DNA of 64,000 nt from Actinocorallia herbida (GTDB taxonomy: Bacteria > Actinomycetota > Actinomycetes > Streptosporangiales > Streptosporangiaceae). The stretch covers positions 5,766,001-5,830,000 of the forward strand of contig NZ_RJKE01000001.1 of assembly GCF_003751225.1 (NCBI RefSeq), given 5' to 3'. The first letter of the stretch is position 1, and each line of letters begins with the position of its first letter. Position numbers and translations under genes: made by a program. Below the pieces are notes generated by a model, which saw only the letters and a list, made by a program, of their open reading frames with translations, searched no databases and was not told the DNA's origin. Shown here piece by piece: positions 26,214 to 35,413 of the stretch.

Positions 26214-26925
26214 CAGACCGGCGCGCCCGCGCACCGGCTGGGCAGCACGCCCGCATCCCCCGTCAGAGAGGCACTGCGCTGTCGCTCGACTCGGTTGCCC
26301 ATGTCTTCCTTCAGCAGATAGGGAGCAGGTCGTTCGGACCGCGGGTAGGCATGCCGGGCCCCGGATCTCAGCACGAAGGACGCAGAAGAGGGTGCCCCCC
26401 TCTCAACCCGAGTGACACCAAGCCCAGGTCGAAGATCGGCAAGGCGGACGATCGGCAGGGAGGCAAGACTCCGCAACAAAATCGCTTTGGTCGACTTCGA
26501 CCATGCGTTGCCCCAGCCGACCACCGCAGCCGTGCCTCCAGGGGGAAGGGCATGGTGTGCGAGGACTGTGACCCGTGATGAAGGCCCGCGCTGTGCGGTC
26601 CGGGCTGGTCGGGGCGTCTGCTCTGTTGCGAATCCGGCGGTAACTCAGAGTGGCTGTCCTCGTTCTGGACATCCGCGCACTTCCCGCCGCCCCGCGAGAG
26701 CTGCCGATAACGAAGCGTTGATCCCTCAGCCATCGAGAACCAACACAAACCACGGATATCCGCTGCGTACGCTCCGTTACCACCGAATATGAAGCAGAGC
26801 CTCTAGCTGAATAGACCCGGAGTCCGGGACAGAAAACGGGACATTCCTCCCTGCCGCCTCCCGGGGTACGCCTTTAGGTTCGGTTCTGTTCGGGGGACGG
26901 AGCAGGGTCGAAAGGGGCCAGAACA
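26214..26925. other. Accessory intergenic region, no gene recognised
   Basis: About 700 bp with short overlapping frames and a visibly lower GC content than the flanks. Several frames on the minus strand are open for 100-126 codons, but their composition is irregular and I recognise no domain. It may hold remains of transferred DNA and the promoter of the lectin gene. Confidence 0.4.
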
Positions 26926-27405
26926 ATGGGACGGGTCTTCGGGCGGGTGCTGGGTGCGCTGCTGATGGCGTCGGGAGCGGTGGCGGCGACCGCGCCGCCC
27001 GCCGCGGCCGACCCGCTGAAATTCACGCTCGTGAACACGATGACGTGGGACTGCCTGGACGGCACGACCTTCCACGTACAGGCCACACCATGCGACCAGC
27101 GGTACGCACAGATTTGGTACTTGCAGGGATGGAGTTCGACCGCTTTGCAGCTCGTCAACAGCGCTTCGTCCGGCGAGCGTTGCATGTACGCGCCGATCGA
27201 GGCGCACGGCGCGCTCGTGGAGACCGCACCGTGCGTTCTCCCCACTTCGAGGCAATGGACGCTGGTTGGGGCGGGTGGCCCCGGCGATTTCGAGATCCGG
27301 CCGAACGGGAGCACGTCCTTGTGCGTGTCGCAGGCCGACACCATCGTGTTCCTCGAGACCTGCTCAGGCTGGCGCCGTCAGCGGTGGACCACCCGAGACT
27401 TCTGA
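26926..27405 (+). CDS. Secreted ricin-type beta-trefoil protein (159 aa)
   Basis: Signal peptide at residues 1-28 (basic start, hydrophobic GALLMASGAVAATA, cleavage after AAA-D). The mature ~130 residues have three spaced repeats with Cys and Q-x-W-like features (CLDGTTFHVQ, AQIWYLQGW, RQWTLVGAGG, RRQRWTTR), suggesting a single ricin_B-like lectin trefoil. Six cysteines could form disulfides. Released carbohydrate-binding protein is the likely role. It stands alone, with no operon partner. Confidence 0.7.
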   Translation: MGRVFGRVLGALLMASGAVAATAPPAAADPLKFTLVNTMTWDCLDGTTFHVQATPCDQRYAQIWYLQGWSSTALQLVNSASSGERCMYAPIEAHGALVETAPCVLPTSRQWTLVGAGGPGDFEIRPNGSTSLCVSQADTIVFLETCSGWRRQRWTTRDF

Positions 27406-27942
27406 CGACCCAGCCGTGAAGATGCGCCTCCACGCCCGCGGGGAAGCACCACCGGTGCGAGGCCAGGGGGACTGGTCCTCGGATCGTGCCGAGGTCGAGG
27501 ACGAGACGGCTGTCTGCGGTGCGTGCTGGAGCGGTGAGCGTGCTCCCTCACGGACCGCGTCACCGCATCGGTCTGCGGCCGCCGTCGACGCCTGGACCTG
27601 CCCCGACCGAACGTGGTCCGGCCGCGTTCTGCAGGCCGCGCGGCGTCAGGAGTCGGCCAAGTCCGGCGGGCCGCCCAGCACCGACGGCGCGGCCCACCTC
27701 GGATCCGCACAGGACGTCGTCTAGCAACTCCCCTGCGAGAGCCCCCGATCAGCAAGACGAGCCGACAGCCGGGCTCGGGACAACGGCCCCGCCGTCACGG
27801 TCATGACCGGCCACCGTCAGGGCGCGGGTGTCTCTCTGGCGTTCATCTGCCTCGGATGCCGGGTCAGGGCCTGTCGTAGACGGTGACGGCGAGGCCTTGG
27901 CCGAGGAGTTCGCCGGTCCTCCTGGCTCGGCTACAGCAGTGA
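27406..27942. other. Region without recognisable gene
   Basis: About 540 bp of GC-rich sequence after the lectin gene. Open frames are present on both strands but are Arg/Pro/Ser-rich shadows of each other and show no domain. Confidence 0.4.
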
Positions 27943-28473
27943 TCATCGTGGCCGGGGCTGCACCGCGGCGGAGGAATCGGGCGAACTCGCGTTGATGCCC
28001 GGCCGCTCGCCCCATTCGAAGGAGGCCAGCACCACGACATGGTTGGCGATGCGCAAGCGGATCATGTCCATCGTGACCGGTGAGATCTCGTCTGCGGCTC
28101 TCCTGCGCCGCAGGGTCGGCCAGAAAAGATCGGCGGAGGTCAGCGGTGCAGGTGGAGGAATGAGCCAGAAGGCGCTGGCCTCCCGCGGGACGACGTCGAT
28201 GTCATCCGGGACGGAGCGGATGAAGGTCGATCTTGCCAAGCTCCCGGCCATCACCACGCCCAACCGACCGCGCCCGGCAAGCTGAGCCGACGCACCATGG
28301 GCTGCCTGGATAAATGATTCCACCGACGAGGCCTCACCCTGTGCGACCCGGTCGTTGCCGGCCACCCGCTCGGCGCGCAGGCGTGCGGCGTCGATGATGC
28401 CGGACGCCTTCTGGAGCTCCGTTATCCGCGGCAAGACTTCAAGATCCTTCCCGAGCGCCAACCCCACCCACAC
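27943..28473 (-). CDS. Putative nucleotidyltransferase-fold protein (176 aa)
   Basis: I do not recognise a named family. The middle of the protein carries GVVMAGSLARSTFIRSVPDD followed by IDVV, which matches the G-S-x-A-R-x-T ... D-x-D pattern of the polymerase-beta nucleotidyltransferase superfamily (aminoglycoside nucleotidyltransferase, MNT and similar). The flanking helices are ordinary. An in-frame stop lies 8 codons upstream of the GTG start. No paired HEPN gene is visible, so an MNT-type antitoxin role is not supported. It may be a decayed or orphan gene. Confidence 0.45.
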   Translation of the reverse strand: MWVGLALGKDLEVLPRITELQKASGIIDAARLRAERVAGNDRVAQGEASSVESFIQAAHGASAQLAGRGRLGVVMAGSLARSTFIRSVPDDIDVVPREASAFWLIPPPAPLTSADLFWPTLRRRRAADEISPVTMDMIRLRIANHVVVLASFEWGERPGINASSPDSSAAVQPRPR

Positions 28474-28689
28474 CTCACCGGCAACGACTTAGCCCACGAT
28501 CTCGCACGGTTGTTCCCCAACCCCCGGGTCCGGTGGTGAAGGAGGGTGCCGCCGTGGAGGCCCCGTGGAGAGCTTGGCTCGATCGTGGCGTCGGTGGCTG
28601 ACCGGGCGATAGCGAAACCTCGTTCGCGATGTCGCGTGCGAGGGCGCCTTGTCCCCCGACCTGTCACAGGCGGCCGGTAGCCTCTCGAT

Positions 28690-29334
28690 GTGCAGGCAGC
28701 GCTGATGATCTATGACGGCCCCGCGCCGGCCGATTCCAACGTCCCGCGTACCGGGGGCGTGCCACTGGCTCCGGCCGGATTCGCCTGGCCCGTGTGCGGC
28801 TGCGGAGGCCCGCTGCAGTTCTTCGCCCATCTCCCCGCCGAGGGCGCTGTCCTGTCGGTGTTCGTGTGCCAGAACAACCCTGGCGCGTGCGAATTCTGGG
28901 AGGCGACCTCCAGCGCGAGCCGGGTCTACCTGTTTCCCCAAGAAGGACTGCTGCCAGTGGCCGTGCCCGAGGCGGGCGTGACGCTGCTTCCCGCCACCTC
29001 GGCCATCCGCACTCATATCGTCACGATCGACCCCGAGGAGGCCGACGACGACGGGATCGAGCCCGACGCGTACGACCTCGCACGCTCGGGATGGAAAAGA
29101 GAACCCGAAGACCGATTCGGAAAGCAGCGCGAAGTGCTCGGGTCGCTCGGAGGCAGCCCTTCCTACCTTGAGGACGACCGACTACCCGTGTGCCCCTCCT
29201 GCACCGCCACGATGGAATTTGCGGCACACCTGGAGGAGGGGATGTCCGCGGAGACGGCGATGAACCTCGGCGGTCAGCTGGGCTACGTCTTCGTCTGCCG
29301 CGCTTGCCGCGAGGGATCTTTCCTCACGGGCTGA
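28690..29334 (+). CDS. Cys-rich DUF1963/PDCD2-like protein (214 aa)
   Basis: Function unknown. Pattern: GGVPLAPAGFAWPVCGCGGP, then LQFFAHLPAE, then VFVCQNNPGACEFW, which resembles YwqG/DUF1963 and PDCD2-type proteins with C-x-C and C-x(n)-C pairs. The second half contains another likely zinc ribbon (LPVCPSCTATMEFAAHLEEG ... YVFVCRACREGSF). Acidic middle. The GTG 28690 has no ribosome site, so either a leaderless start or ATG 28705 may be used. Cytoplasmic. Neighbours are unrelated. Confidence 0.6.
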   Translation: MQAALMIYDGPAPADSNVPRTGGVPLAPAGFAWPVCGCGGPLQFFAHLPAEGAVLSVFVCQNNPGACEFWEATSSASRVYLFPQEGLLPVAVPEAGVTLLPATSAIRTHIVTIDPEEADDDGIEPDAYDLARSGWKREPEDRFGKQREVLGSLGGSPSYLEDDRLPVCPSCTATMEFAAHLEEGMSAETAMNLGGQLGYVFVCRACREGSFLTG

Positions 29335-29553
29335 GGGCCACCGGCGAGCCGGCCATGTTGCCGAACCACACGGCGAGCCCTCGCAGGAGAGGGTCGGAGG
29401 ACGTGCCGAGCAGGATGTCCCGGGGAGCCTTGCGCCATCACTGGCTGCGGGTCTGCCGCTGGTAGTCGGCGTGCGGTCCGAGGCCGACCTCGGCGCGCCA
29501 CTCGTCCAGCCGCTCAGATCTGCGATCTCCTGCGGTCCGGCCACCCATACCGG

Positions 29554-30381
29554 GTGATCACCGACGCGAGGCCGGTGGACTCCGCCGGGGCCGTCTCGGG
29601 CGCGGCGAAGGTCCGCGGAGTGGCCTCGGTGGGCGCACCCGTGATCTCCGCCGACGGCCGGACCGCCAGGATCGACGCCGTCCTCGCCGATCCGCCCGAC
29701 TCCGAGGCCGCCAAGGACACCGTCGACCGCCTCAGGAACGCTTTCCACGGCACAGGCGCCCTGGTCGGCGGCCAGACCGCGACCACCCTCGACGTCGAAC
29801 GGGCCTCCCATCACGACAACCTGGTCGTGCCCCCGCTGATCCTCGTGGTCGTCCTCGCGGTGCTGGTCCTGCTGCTGCGGGCCGTAGTCGCCCCGATCCT
29901 GCTGGCCGCGAGCGTGGTCCTCTCCTTCGCCGCGGCGATGGGCGCGGCCGGGCTGCTGATGCAGCTCCTCGGGCATCCGCACTTCATACCGTCGCTGCCG
30001 CTCTACGGGTTCCTGTTCCTTGTCACCCTCGGCATCGACTACACGATCTTCCTGATGACCAGGGCACGGGAGGAAGTCGCCGTCCGGGGCCACCGTCAGG
30101 GCGTCCTGACCGCCCTGACGGTCACCGGCGGGGTGATCACCAGCGCCGGGATCGTGCTGGCGGCCACCTTCGCCACCCTGATCACCCTGCCGATCGTGAT
30201 GGCCCTCCAGATCGGCGCGATCGTGGCCATCGGCGTCCTGCTCGACACCCTCGTGGTCCGGACGCTCCTCATCCCCGCCCTGATCATCGACGTGGGAGAC
30301 CGCGTGTGGTGGCCCGGCAGAAGGAACGCCAGGCCGCCTGCGGAACGCCTCAGCCGCGACGCCGTCGACCTTGTGGGATAA
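29554..30381 (+). pseudogene. MMPL/RND transporter, C-terminal half only
   Basis: 275 residues that match the second half of an actinobacterial MMPL protein: the end of a periplasmic loop (GGQTATTLDVERASHHDN), then five transmembrane helices with LGIDYTIFLMTRAREEV, the conserved D-Y motif of the proton relay, and the last helix QIGAIVAIGVLLDTLVVRTL. Complete MMPL proteins are ~700+ aa with two such modules; the N-terminal module is absent and 29340-29553 shows no trace of it. A short leftward frame ending near 29458 (ERLDEWRAEVGLGPHADYQR) may be a remnant of another gene. The fragment is unlikely to function. Confidence 0.8.
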
Positions 30382-30408
30382 GGGCCGGGACGCCCCAGTG
30401 CGTCCCGG

Positions 30409-30560
30409 CTACCAGGCCAGGCCCCGGCCATCGGCGAAGCTCATGGTTCTGGAATTGGCGGCCACCGGATTGCTGCGGTCGTAGGGCTCACCGACCCAGG
30501 GGGCGAGTTCCAGCGAGGCACGCAGTTCCAGGTAGCCCTCAAGACCTCCGCTGTACGCCT
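30409..30560 (-). pseudogene. C-terminal fragment of a small protein
   Basis: Leftward frame ending TAG 30409-30411 reads GYLELRASLELAPWVGEPYD and RTMSFADGRGLAW. This resembles short actinobacterial proteins sometimes annotated as toxins or hypothetical proteins (pattern APWxGEPY...N.R). No start codon exists upstream before the frame degrades near 30570. Remnant, low certainty. Confidence 0.3.
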
Positions 30561-30820
30561 GAAGTGGATCCCGCTTTCTCGCGGGACAGCGTTATCTCAC
30601 CCTGGGTGTCCCAATCGGGCCACTGCGTTGTGGACGACGGGGTTCTTTCGAATTCTGGAGGGCTGGCGGCCCCCTCCACCGAAAGGCGGTCCTTGTGGGT
30701 CCGTCAGATCCCAAGATCAGAGATGCTTCACTCGGCCTCGCCGGCCACCTGGGCGAACTGGTCCGCGCGGCCGAACCGCTCAACCGCACTGCGCGCGGTC
30801 TCGATTCCTGGTGACTCGCG

Positions 30821-31114
30821 GTGGTTCCGAAGCTGCTGCGGCCCCAGCATCCGGAGCCTGCGCCCGAGGGCATGCCGATGATCGAGGTGCCGACCGGCCT
30901 CGACGCGAAGCGGTTCGATGAGTGGCTCGCTCGCTGGACACGTTGGGCCGAGTCGGAAACCGCACGGCAACGCCGAGAGAGCCTCCGGCGAGAACTCGCG
31001 GCCGCCGCCCGGCAGTTGGAGGTTCCGGCAATTCGAAGTCGGCGGTACCTGACGAAACATCTCCAGGCCCTCCTCTTAGAGAGGACGCTTTCCGCAAGTA
31101 GCCGGAGTGTCTGA
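30821..31114 (+). CDS. Hypothetical protein (97 aa)
   Basis: Arg/Glu/Ala-rich helical protein (DAKRFDEWLARWTRWAESET, ESLRRELAAAARQLEV). A 40-codon frame just before it (ending TGA near 30815) reads LGLAGHLGELVRAAEPLNRT, so the two may be a broken or tiny two-gene unit. No family recognised and no strong ribosome site. Confidence 0.3.
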   Translation: MVPKLLRPQHPEPAPEGMPMIEVPTGLDAKRFDEWLARWTRWAESETARQRRESLRRELAAAARQLEVPAIRSRRYLTKHLQALLLERTLSASSRSV

Positions 31115-31228
31115 AATCAGTGGCCGAGAGGCAAGATCAGACCGGCTATCCGTGGTGCGTGGTGTGTCGTAGAAGGATTCCTGAGAGTTGCGGTTCTGCC
31201 CCTACCGCAGCGTTCTGGAGGGAATCCG

Positions 31229-31548
31229 ATGAGCAGAGCACGTCGTCTCCGATGTGCCGCTGTTGTGGCGGTCCTCGCCCTGCTGGGGTCTTCGGGCTGT
31301 CGAGCGCCGCGTTCGCCGACACCGTCGTCGCGCAGGGCTCCTTCACCGAGTACGAGATGTCGGCGACGTCCGCGCTGCCCGGCGCGCCCGTCACCTTCAC
31401 GTTCACCGCCCGCCTCAATCTCCTCGGCCTCGGCGCGCTCCCCGCCTCGGCCACCCGCACCACCAGCACCCCCGCCGACCCGACGGCAGGGAACGACACG
31501 CACACCGCCAACTGCACGGCGCTCACCTCGCTCATCATCACCTGCTGA
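31229..31548 (+). pseudogene. Secreted protein with single-base frameshift
   Basis: ATG 31229 follows GGAGG and gives a signal peptide MSRARRLRCAAVVAVLALLG. At about 31290, in a GGGG run, one base is missing; shifting frame yields VFGLSSAAFADTVVAQGSF and a 75-residue mature protein ending CTALTSLIITC. The C-terminal pattern NDTHTANC..LT.LI..C matches the end of the secreted protein at 50761-51600. Either a recent null mutation, a phase-variable tract or a sequence error. Confidence 0.7.
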
Positions 31549-31658
31549 CCCCAGTCCCGGGGTCCGCACCGTCGCACGGCGCGGAGCCCCCGGCCGAACG
31601 AGATCAGAAGTGGGCATCGAGAACTCGGTGCCCGAGGACATTGGAAGAGGAGATCGGT

Positions 31659-33179
31659 ATGGCGTTCCGCACGTATGTGGAGTCGGTGCTCGGCGGGCTG
31701 GCGCCGGAGGGACCCGTGCTGGTGGCGGACGGCGTCCGGTTCGACGCGGTGGAGTTCCGCGCGCTGGTGTACCGGATGGCGCGGGCGCTCTGGCTGCGCG
31801 GGGTGCACAGGGGCGTCACGGTGACGCTGCTGTCGGGGAACCTGGCGGAGGCGATCGCCGCCCGGTACGCGGTCAACCTGCTCGGCGCGCACTACAACCA
31901 CCTCTACAACCGGCTCGCGCCGGATGTTCAGGCCAGGATGATGCGGGACGTGGAGACCACCGTCCTGATCGTCGACCCGAACCTGGCCGAGCGGGTCGCA
32001 CGGCTGGCCGAGCTCGCGCCGGTGAAACTGGTGCTGGTGCTCGGGCCGGCCGGCGACGGCGCGCCCGGCGAGGATCTGCTCGCGCTCGCCGCGGAGCAGG
32101 ACGACGCCCCGCATCCGAGTCTCGCCGAGCCCGGCGACCTGTGCTTCATCCGCCACTCCGGCGGCACCACCGGCCACCCCAAGGGCGTGCGCAGCACCTT
32201 CGAGCGGACGGCCTTCGACCCGCGGATGACCGCCATGTTCGCCGGGGACGCGCCCCGCGACCTGGTGTGCACCCCGATCTCCCACGCCGCCGGGTTCCTC
32301 GCCGACTTCGCCCTCGCCGCGGGCGGCACGGTCCATCTGCACTACACCTTCGACCCGGCCGAGATCCTCGCGACGATCGAACGCGAGCGGATCACCCACA
32401 TGATGCTGCTGTCCCCGCTGCTCTACCAGCTCCTCGACCACCCCGGCACGGCCGACACCTCCAGCCTGAAGCAGATCACCTACGGCGGCACCCCGTCCTC
32501 ACCCGTCCGGATCGCGCAGGCCGTCCGCCGGTTCGGCCGGATCTTCCAGCACGGCTACGGCCAGTTCGAAGCGGGCGCGATCAGCGTGCTGCCCGCCGCC
32601 GAGCACGACCCCGACGATCTCGACGTCCTGCGCACCGCCGGACGCCTCGTGCCCGGCGTCAAGGTCGAGATCCGCGACACCGACGGCAAGCCGCTGCCGT
32701 CCGGCGAGGTCGGCGAGATCTGCGCGCGCGGACCCCAGATGATGGAGGGCTACTGGAAGGACCCCGAGCTCACCGCCACCACCCTCGTCGACGGCTGGAT
32801 CCTCACCGGCGACCTCGGCCGCCTCGACGCGGGCGGCTACCTCACCGTCGTCGACCGGGCCAAGGACATGATCGCCGTCGTCGGCGGCCATGTGTACACC
32901 ACCGAACTCGAGGAATTCCTCTCCACCCACCACGATGTCCGGCACAGCGCCGTCTACGGCGTCCGCGGCGAGGACGGCATCGAACGCGTCCACATCACGG
33001 TCGTGCTCGCTCCCGGTTCCTCCACCACGGCCGACGACCTGCGCGCCCTGATCCGCGACGGCCGCGGCCCCATGTACGAACCCGACCACGTCGACCTCAC
33101 AGACGCGATCCCCCTCACCGACGCCGGCAAGCCCGACAAGAAGGAGCTCCGCCGCCGCGCCGGCCACCACACCCCCTGA
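31659..33179 (+). CDS. Acyl-CoA synthetase / fatty-acid-CoA ligase (506 aa)
   Basis: ANL superfamily adenylating enzyme that activates a carboxylic acid to acyl-AMP and then acyl-CoA. P-loop-like motif HSGGTTGHPKGV near residue 164, A5-type YGQFEAGAIS, A7 GWILTGDLGRLD, A8 RAKDMIAVVGGHVY and A10 lysine GKPDKKEL. ATG 31659 follows GGAAGAGGAG; longer in-frame starts are rejected because they overlap the secreted pseudogene. The acid substrate cannot be inferred. It stands between small secreted proteins with no metabolic partner. Confidence 0.9.
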   Translation: MAFRTYVESVLGGLAPEGPVLVADGVRFDAVEFRALVYRMARALWLRGVHRGVTVTLLSGNLAEAIAARYAVNLLGAHYNHLYNRLAPDVQARMMRDVETTVLIVDPNLAERVARLAELAPVKLVLVLGPAGDGAPGEDLLALAAEQDDAPHPSLAEPGDLCFIRHSGGTTGHPKGVRSTFERTAFDPRMTAMFAGDAPRDLVCTPISHAAGFLADFALAAGGTVHLHYTFDPAEILATIERERITHMMLLSPLLYQLLDHPGTADTSSLKQITYGGTPSSPVRIAQAVRRFGRIFQHGYGQFEAGAISVLPAAEHDPDDLDVLRTAGRLVPGVKVEIRDTDGKPLPSGEVGEICARGPQMMEGYWKDPELTATTLVDGWILTGDLGRLDAGGYLTVVDRAKDMIAVVGGHVYTTELEEFLSTHHDVRHSAVYGVRGEDGIERVHITVVLAPGSSTTADDLRALIRDGRGPMYEPDHVDLTDAIPLTDAGKPDKKELRRRAGHHTP

Positions 33180-33210
33180 GTTCCCGGTCCATTCCTGAAG
33201 GGAGATCTCC

Positions 33211-33732
33211 ATGAAGAGCATCTCTGCCGGACTGTCCGCACTGGTCCTGGTGGGAGCGGCGGTGGTCGCCGTGGCGAGTCCCGCCGCCGCGCTCACCCTG
33301 GTGAACTGCGTCGGGACGACCACCGTCGCGTTCTCGCCCGGCATCACCAACACCAGCCAGACCGTCGCCGTCAGCGGCTCCGATGAAGCAACGACCTGCC
33401 TCAGCCTCACCCACCCCGGTCTGACCAGCTTCTCCGGCCCGTTCTCCGGCACCGCCACCCAGTCCTGCACCACCTTCTTCGGCGGCGGATCCGGCACCGA
33501 GACCCTGCACTGGAACGACTCCACCACCAGCACCTGGAACTACACCAACAGCTTCTCCAACATCAACGGCACCAAAGTCGGCACCTCCACCGGCACCATC
33601 TCCACCGGCACCCTCGCGGGCGCCTCCGTCACCCAGACCATCACCTTCGCCAACCTCGACCTGACGGCCTGCACCACCACCGGCCTCACCGAACTCAACG
33701 GCACCGACACCTGGACCTTCACCGCACTCTGA
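33211..33732 (+). CDS. Secreted Thr/Ser-rich protein (173 aa)
   Basis: Signal peptide 1-27 (AGLSALVLVGAAVVAVASPA, cleavage after AAA). The mature part is rich in Thr, Ser, Gly and Asn, with four cysteines and beta-strand-like alternation (TQTITFANLDLTACTTTGLT). No named domain. GGGAG precedes the ATG by 6 nt. It follows the ligase by 31 bp and precedes the lectin frame by 35 bp, so the three may be co-transcribed. Role likely extracellular; unknown. Confidence 0.65.
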   Translation: MKSISAGLSALVLVGAAVVAVASPAAALTLVNCVGTTTVAFSPGITNTSQTVAVSGSDEATTCLSLTHPGLTSFSGPFSGTATQSCTTFFGGGSGTETLHWNDSTTSTWNYTNSFSNINGTKVGTSTGTISTGTLAGASVTQTITFANLDLTACTTTGLTELNGTDTWTFTAL

Positions 33733-33767
33733 CCGCAACGCGACACCTCGGCAAGAAGGAGTCCCCC

Positions 33768-34200
33768 ATGAGCTGGACCGAGATCCCCGGTGGCATGCTT
33801 ACCACCCTGCCGCCCGCCGCCGTCCTCACCACCGACGGCACCCTGTACGCCTTCGTCGTCGGCCAGGACCAGGCCGTCTACGTCAACAAGAAGACCGGCG
33901 GCGCCTGGGCGACGTCCTGGACCAAGATCCCGGGCGGCCAGACCAAGTGCGGACCGGCCGCCGCCGTCAACTCCCTCGGCACCCCCAGCGTGATCATCAC
34001 CGGCCTGGACGGGAAGTTCTACCAGACCTACCTCAACGACGACGGCACCTGGAACGCCTGGGAGTCCCCGGACGGCGGCACCGGCTCCTCCCCCGCATCC
34101 GTGGCCCGTCGCCGCCGGCACCCGCCAGATGTCCTACGTGTTCGCCGGCAACAACAAGCACATCTACACCGACACCACCACCTACGCGGTCGCCCTCTGA
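33768..34200 (+). pseudogene. PLL-like beta-propeller lectin, frameshifted near its end
   Basis: About three ~48-residue repeats: SWTEIPGGMLTTLPPAAVLT, SWTKIPGGQTKCGPAAAVNS and a third with GTWNAWESPDGGTG. The W-x-x-I-P-G-G ... P-A-A pattern matches PLL-type fucose-binding seven-bladed lectin repeats (sialidase-like PLL fold). At about 34105 an extra C in GGCCCG shifts the frame; removing it gives VAAGTRQMSYVFAGNNKHIY and a clean stop TGA 34198-34200. No signal peptide. AAGGAG precedes the ATG. Confidence 0.65.
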
Positions 34201-34600
34201 CCGGGTAGGAGCACGGAAGCCTGTCCCGGTTTCCTGCACTGGACATGGTTTGACCGGTTGGAGTGAGGCACCCCCCGTTGGCCACGCCGGCACTGCACTC
34301 GCCCCTGCTCGTCCTTGTTACGGCGGCGTTCGTGACGGGGTCGGCCTGGACGTGTCGATCAACACGTTCGGGACCTATCAGCGGCGGGAGATACGCGCCG
34401 GGATGCAGTCGCGGACGTCCACCCCAGAAGCCCGGTGGAGATCCCGGAACCGCCCGTCGGGCCGGGGTAACTGGTCCGGACGGTCATCACCGGTTCAGAA
34501 TGCGGCCATGGATGCCCGTTCTTCGCGAGTCCGCCTGGGCGGCGCTGATGTACGTGGACTTTAGTGTGCCTCCTTCGGGGGGGTCCATGAGAGGGGTGCG
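34201..34600. other. Intergenic region, no gene recognised
   Basis: About 400 bp before mtnP. Frames on both strands are short and unlike known families. It should contain the mtnP promoter near its right end. Confidence 0.4.
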
Positions 34601-35413
34601 ATGCGGGCCGAGGTCGGGGTCATCGGCGGTTCGGGGTTGTACGGGCTGATGGACGGCGTGGAAGAGATGGTCGTGGAGACGCCCTACGGGCCGCCGAGCG
34701 ACATGGTGGCGATCGGGGAGGTCGGCGGCCGGGGTGTGGCGTTCCTGCCGCGGCACGGTAGGGAGCATGGGGTGCCGCCGCACCGGATCAACTACCGGGC
34801 CAACCTTTGGGCGCTGCGGTCGCTGGGCGTGTCGCAGGTGCTGGGCCCGTGCGCGGTCGGCGGGCTGCGCGCCGAGTTCGGCGGCGGCACGCTGGTAGTG
34901 CCGGACCAGCTCGTCGACCGGACGAGCGGCCGCGTGCAGACCTTCTACGACGGGCTGCCCCTTTCGGATGGGACGGTTCCGCCGGTCTCGCACGTGTCGA
35001 TGGCCGACCCCTATTGCCCGGCCGGCCGGGAAGCGGTGCTGTCCGCCGCGCGTGGCGCGGCGTGGGAGGCGGTCGACGGAGGCACGATGGTGGTCATCGA
35101 GGGTCCGCGGTTCTCCACGCGCGCCGAGTCGCGGTGGTTCGCCGCCAGCGGCTGGTCCGTCGTCGGGATGACCGGGCACCCGGAGGCCGTCCTGGCCCGT
35201 GAACTGGGCCTGTGCTACACATCGGTCAATCTGGTCACCGATCTCGACGCCGGGGTCGAGCACGGTGAGGGCGTCACCCAGGCTGAGGTGTTCGCGGCCT
35301 TCGGCCGGAACGTCGGGCGGATGCGGGACGTCCTGGTGGCGGCGGTCGTGCTCCTGCCGGAGGTCAGGGACTGCGTCTGCTCGCACGCGCTCGACGGGCT
35401 CGAAGGCGTCTGA
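34601..35413 (+). CDS. mtnP: 5'-methylthioadenosine phosphorylase-type enzyme (270 aa)
   Basis: Purine nucleoside phosphorylase family 2 (MTAP): cleaves 5'-methylthioadenosine with phosphate to adenine and methylthioribose-1-phosphate in methionine salvage. Motifs: phosphate loop IGGSGLYGL near residue 8, RHGREH near 53, NYRANLWALRSLG, and the purine-site EGPRFSTRAESRWF followed by VVGMTGHPEAVLARELGL. Length is typical. Its last 50 bp overlap the convergent membrane protein gene. It belongs to a cluster with the molybdenum enzyme and glycosyltransferase genes, an association that recurs in actinobacteria. Confidence 0.93.
   Translation: MRAEVGVIGGSGLYGLMDGVEEMVVETPYGPPSDMVAIGEVGGRGVAFLPRHGREHGVPPHRINYRANLWALRSLGVSQVLGPCAVGGLRAEFGGGTLVVPDQLVDRTSGRVQTFYDGLPLSDGTVPPVSHVSMADPYCPAGREAVLSAARGAAWEAVDGGTMVVIEGPRFSTRAESRWFAASGWSVVGMTGHPEAVLARELGLCYTSVNLVTDLDAGVEHGEGVTQAEVFAAFGRNVGRMRDVLVAAVVLLPEVRDCVCSHALDGLEGV

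Noticed and set aside
26213-26783. Three overlapping minus-strand ORFs of 100-126 aa as transposase remains
   Set aside because: No DDE or other transposase motif and no inverted repeats recognised.
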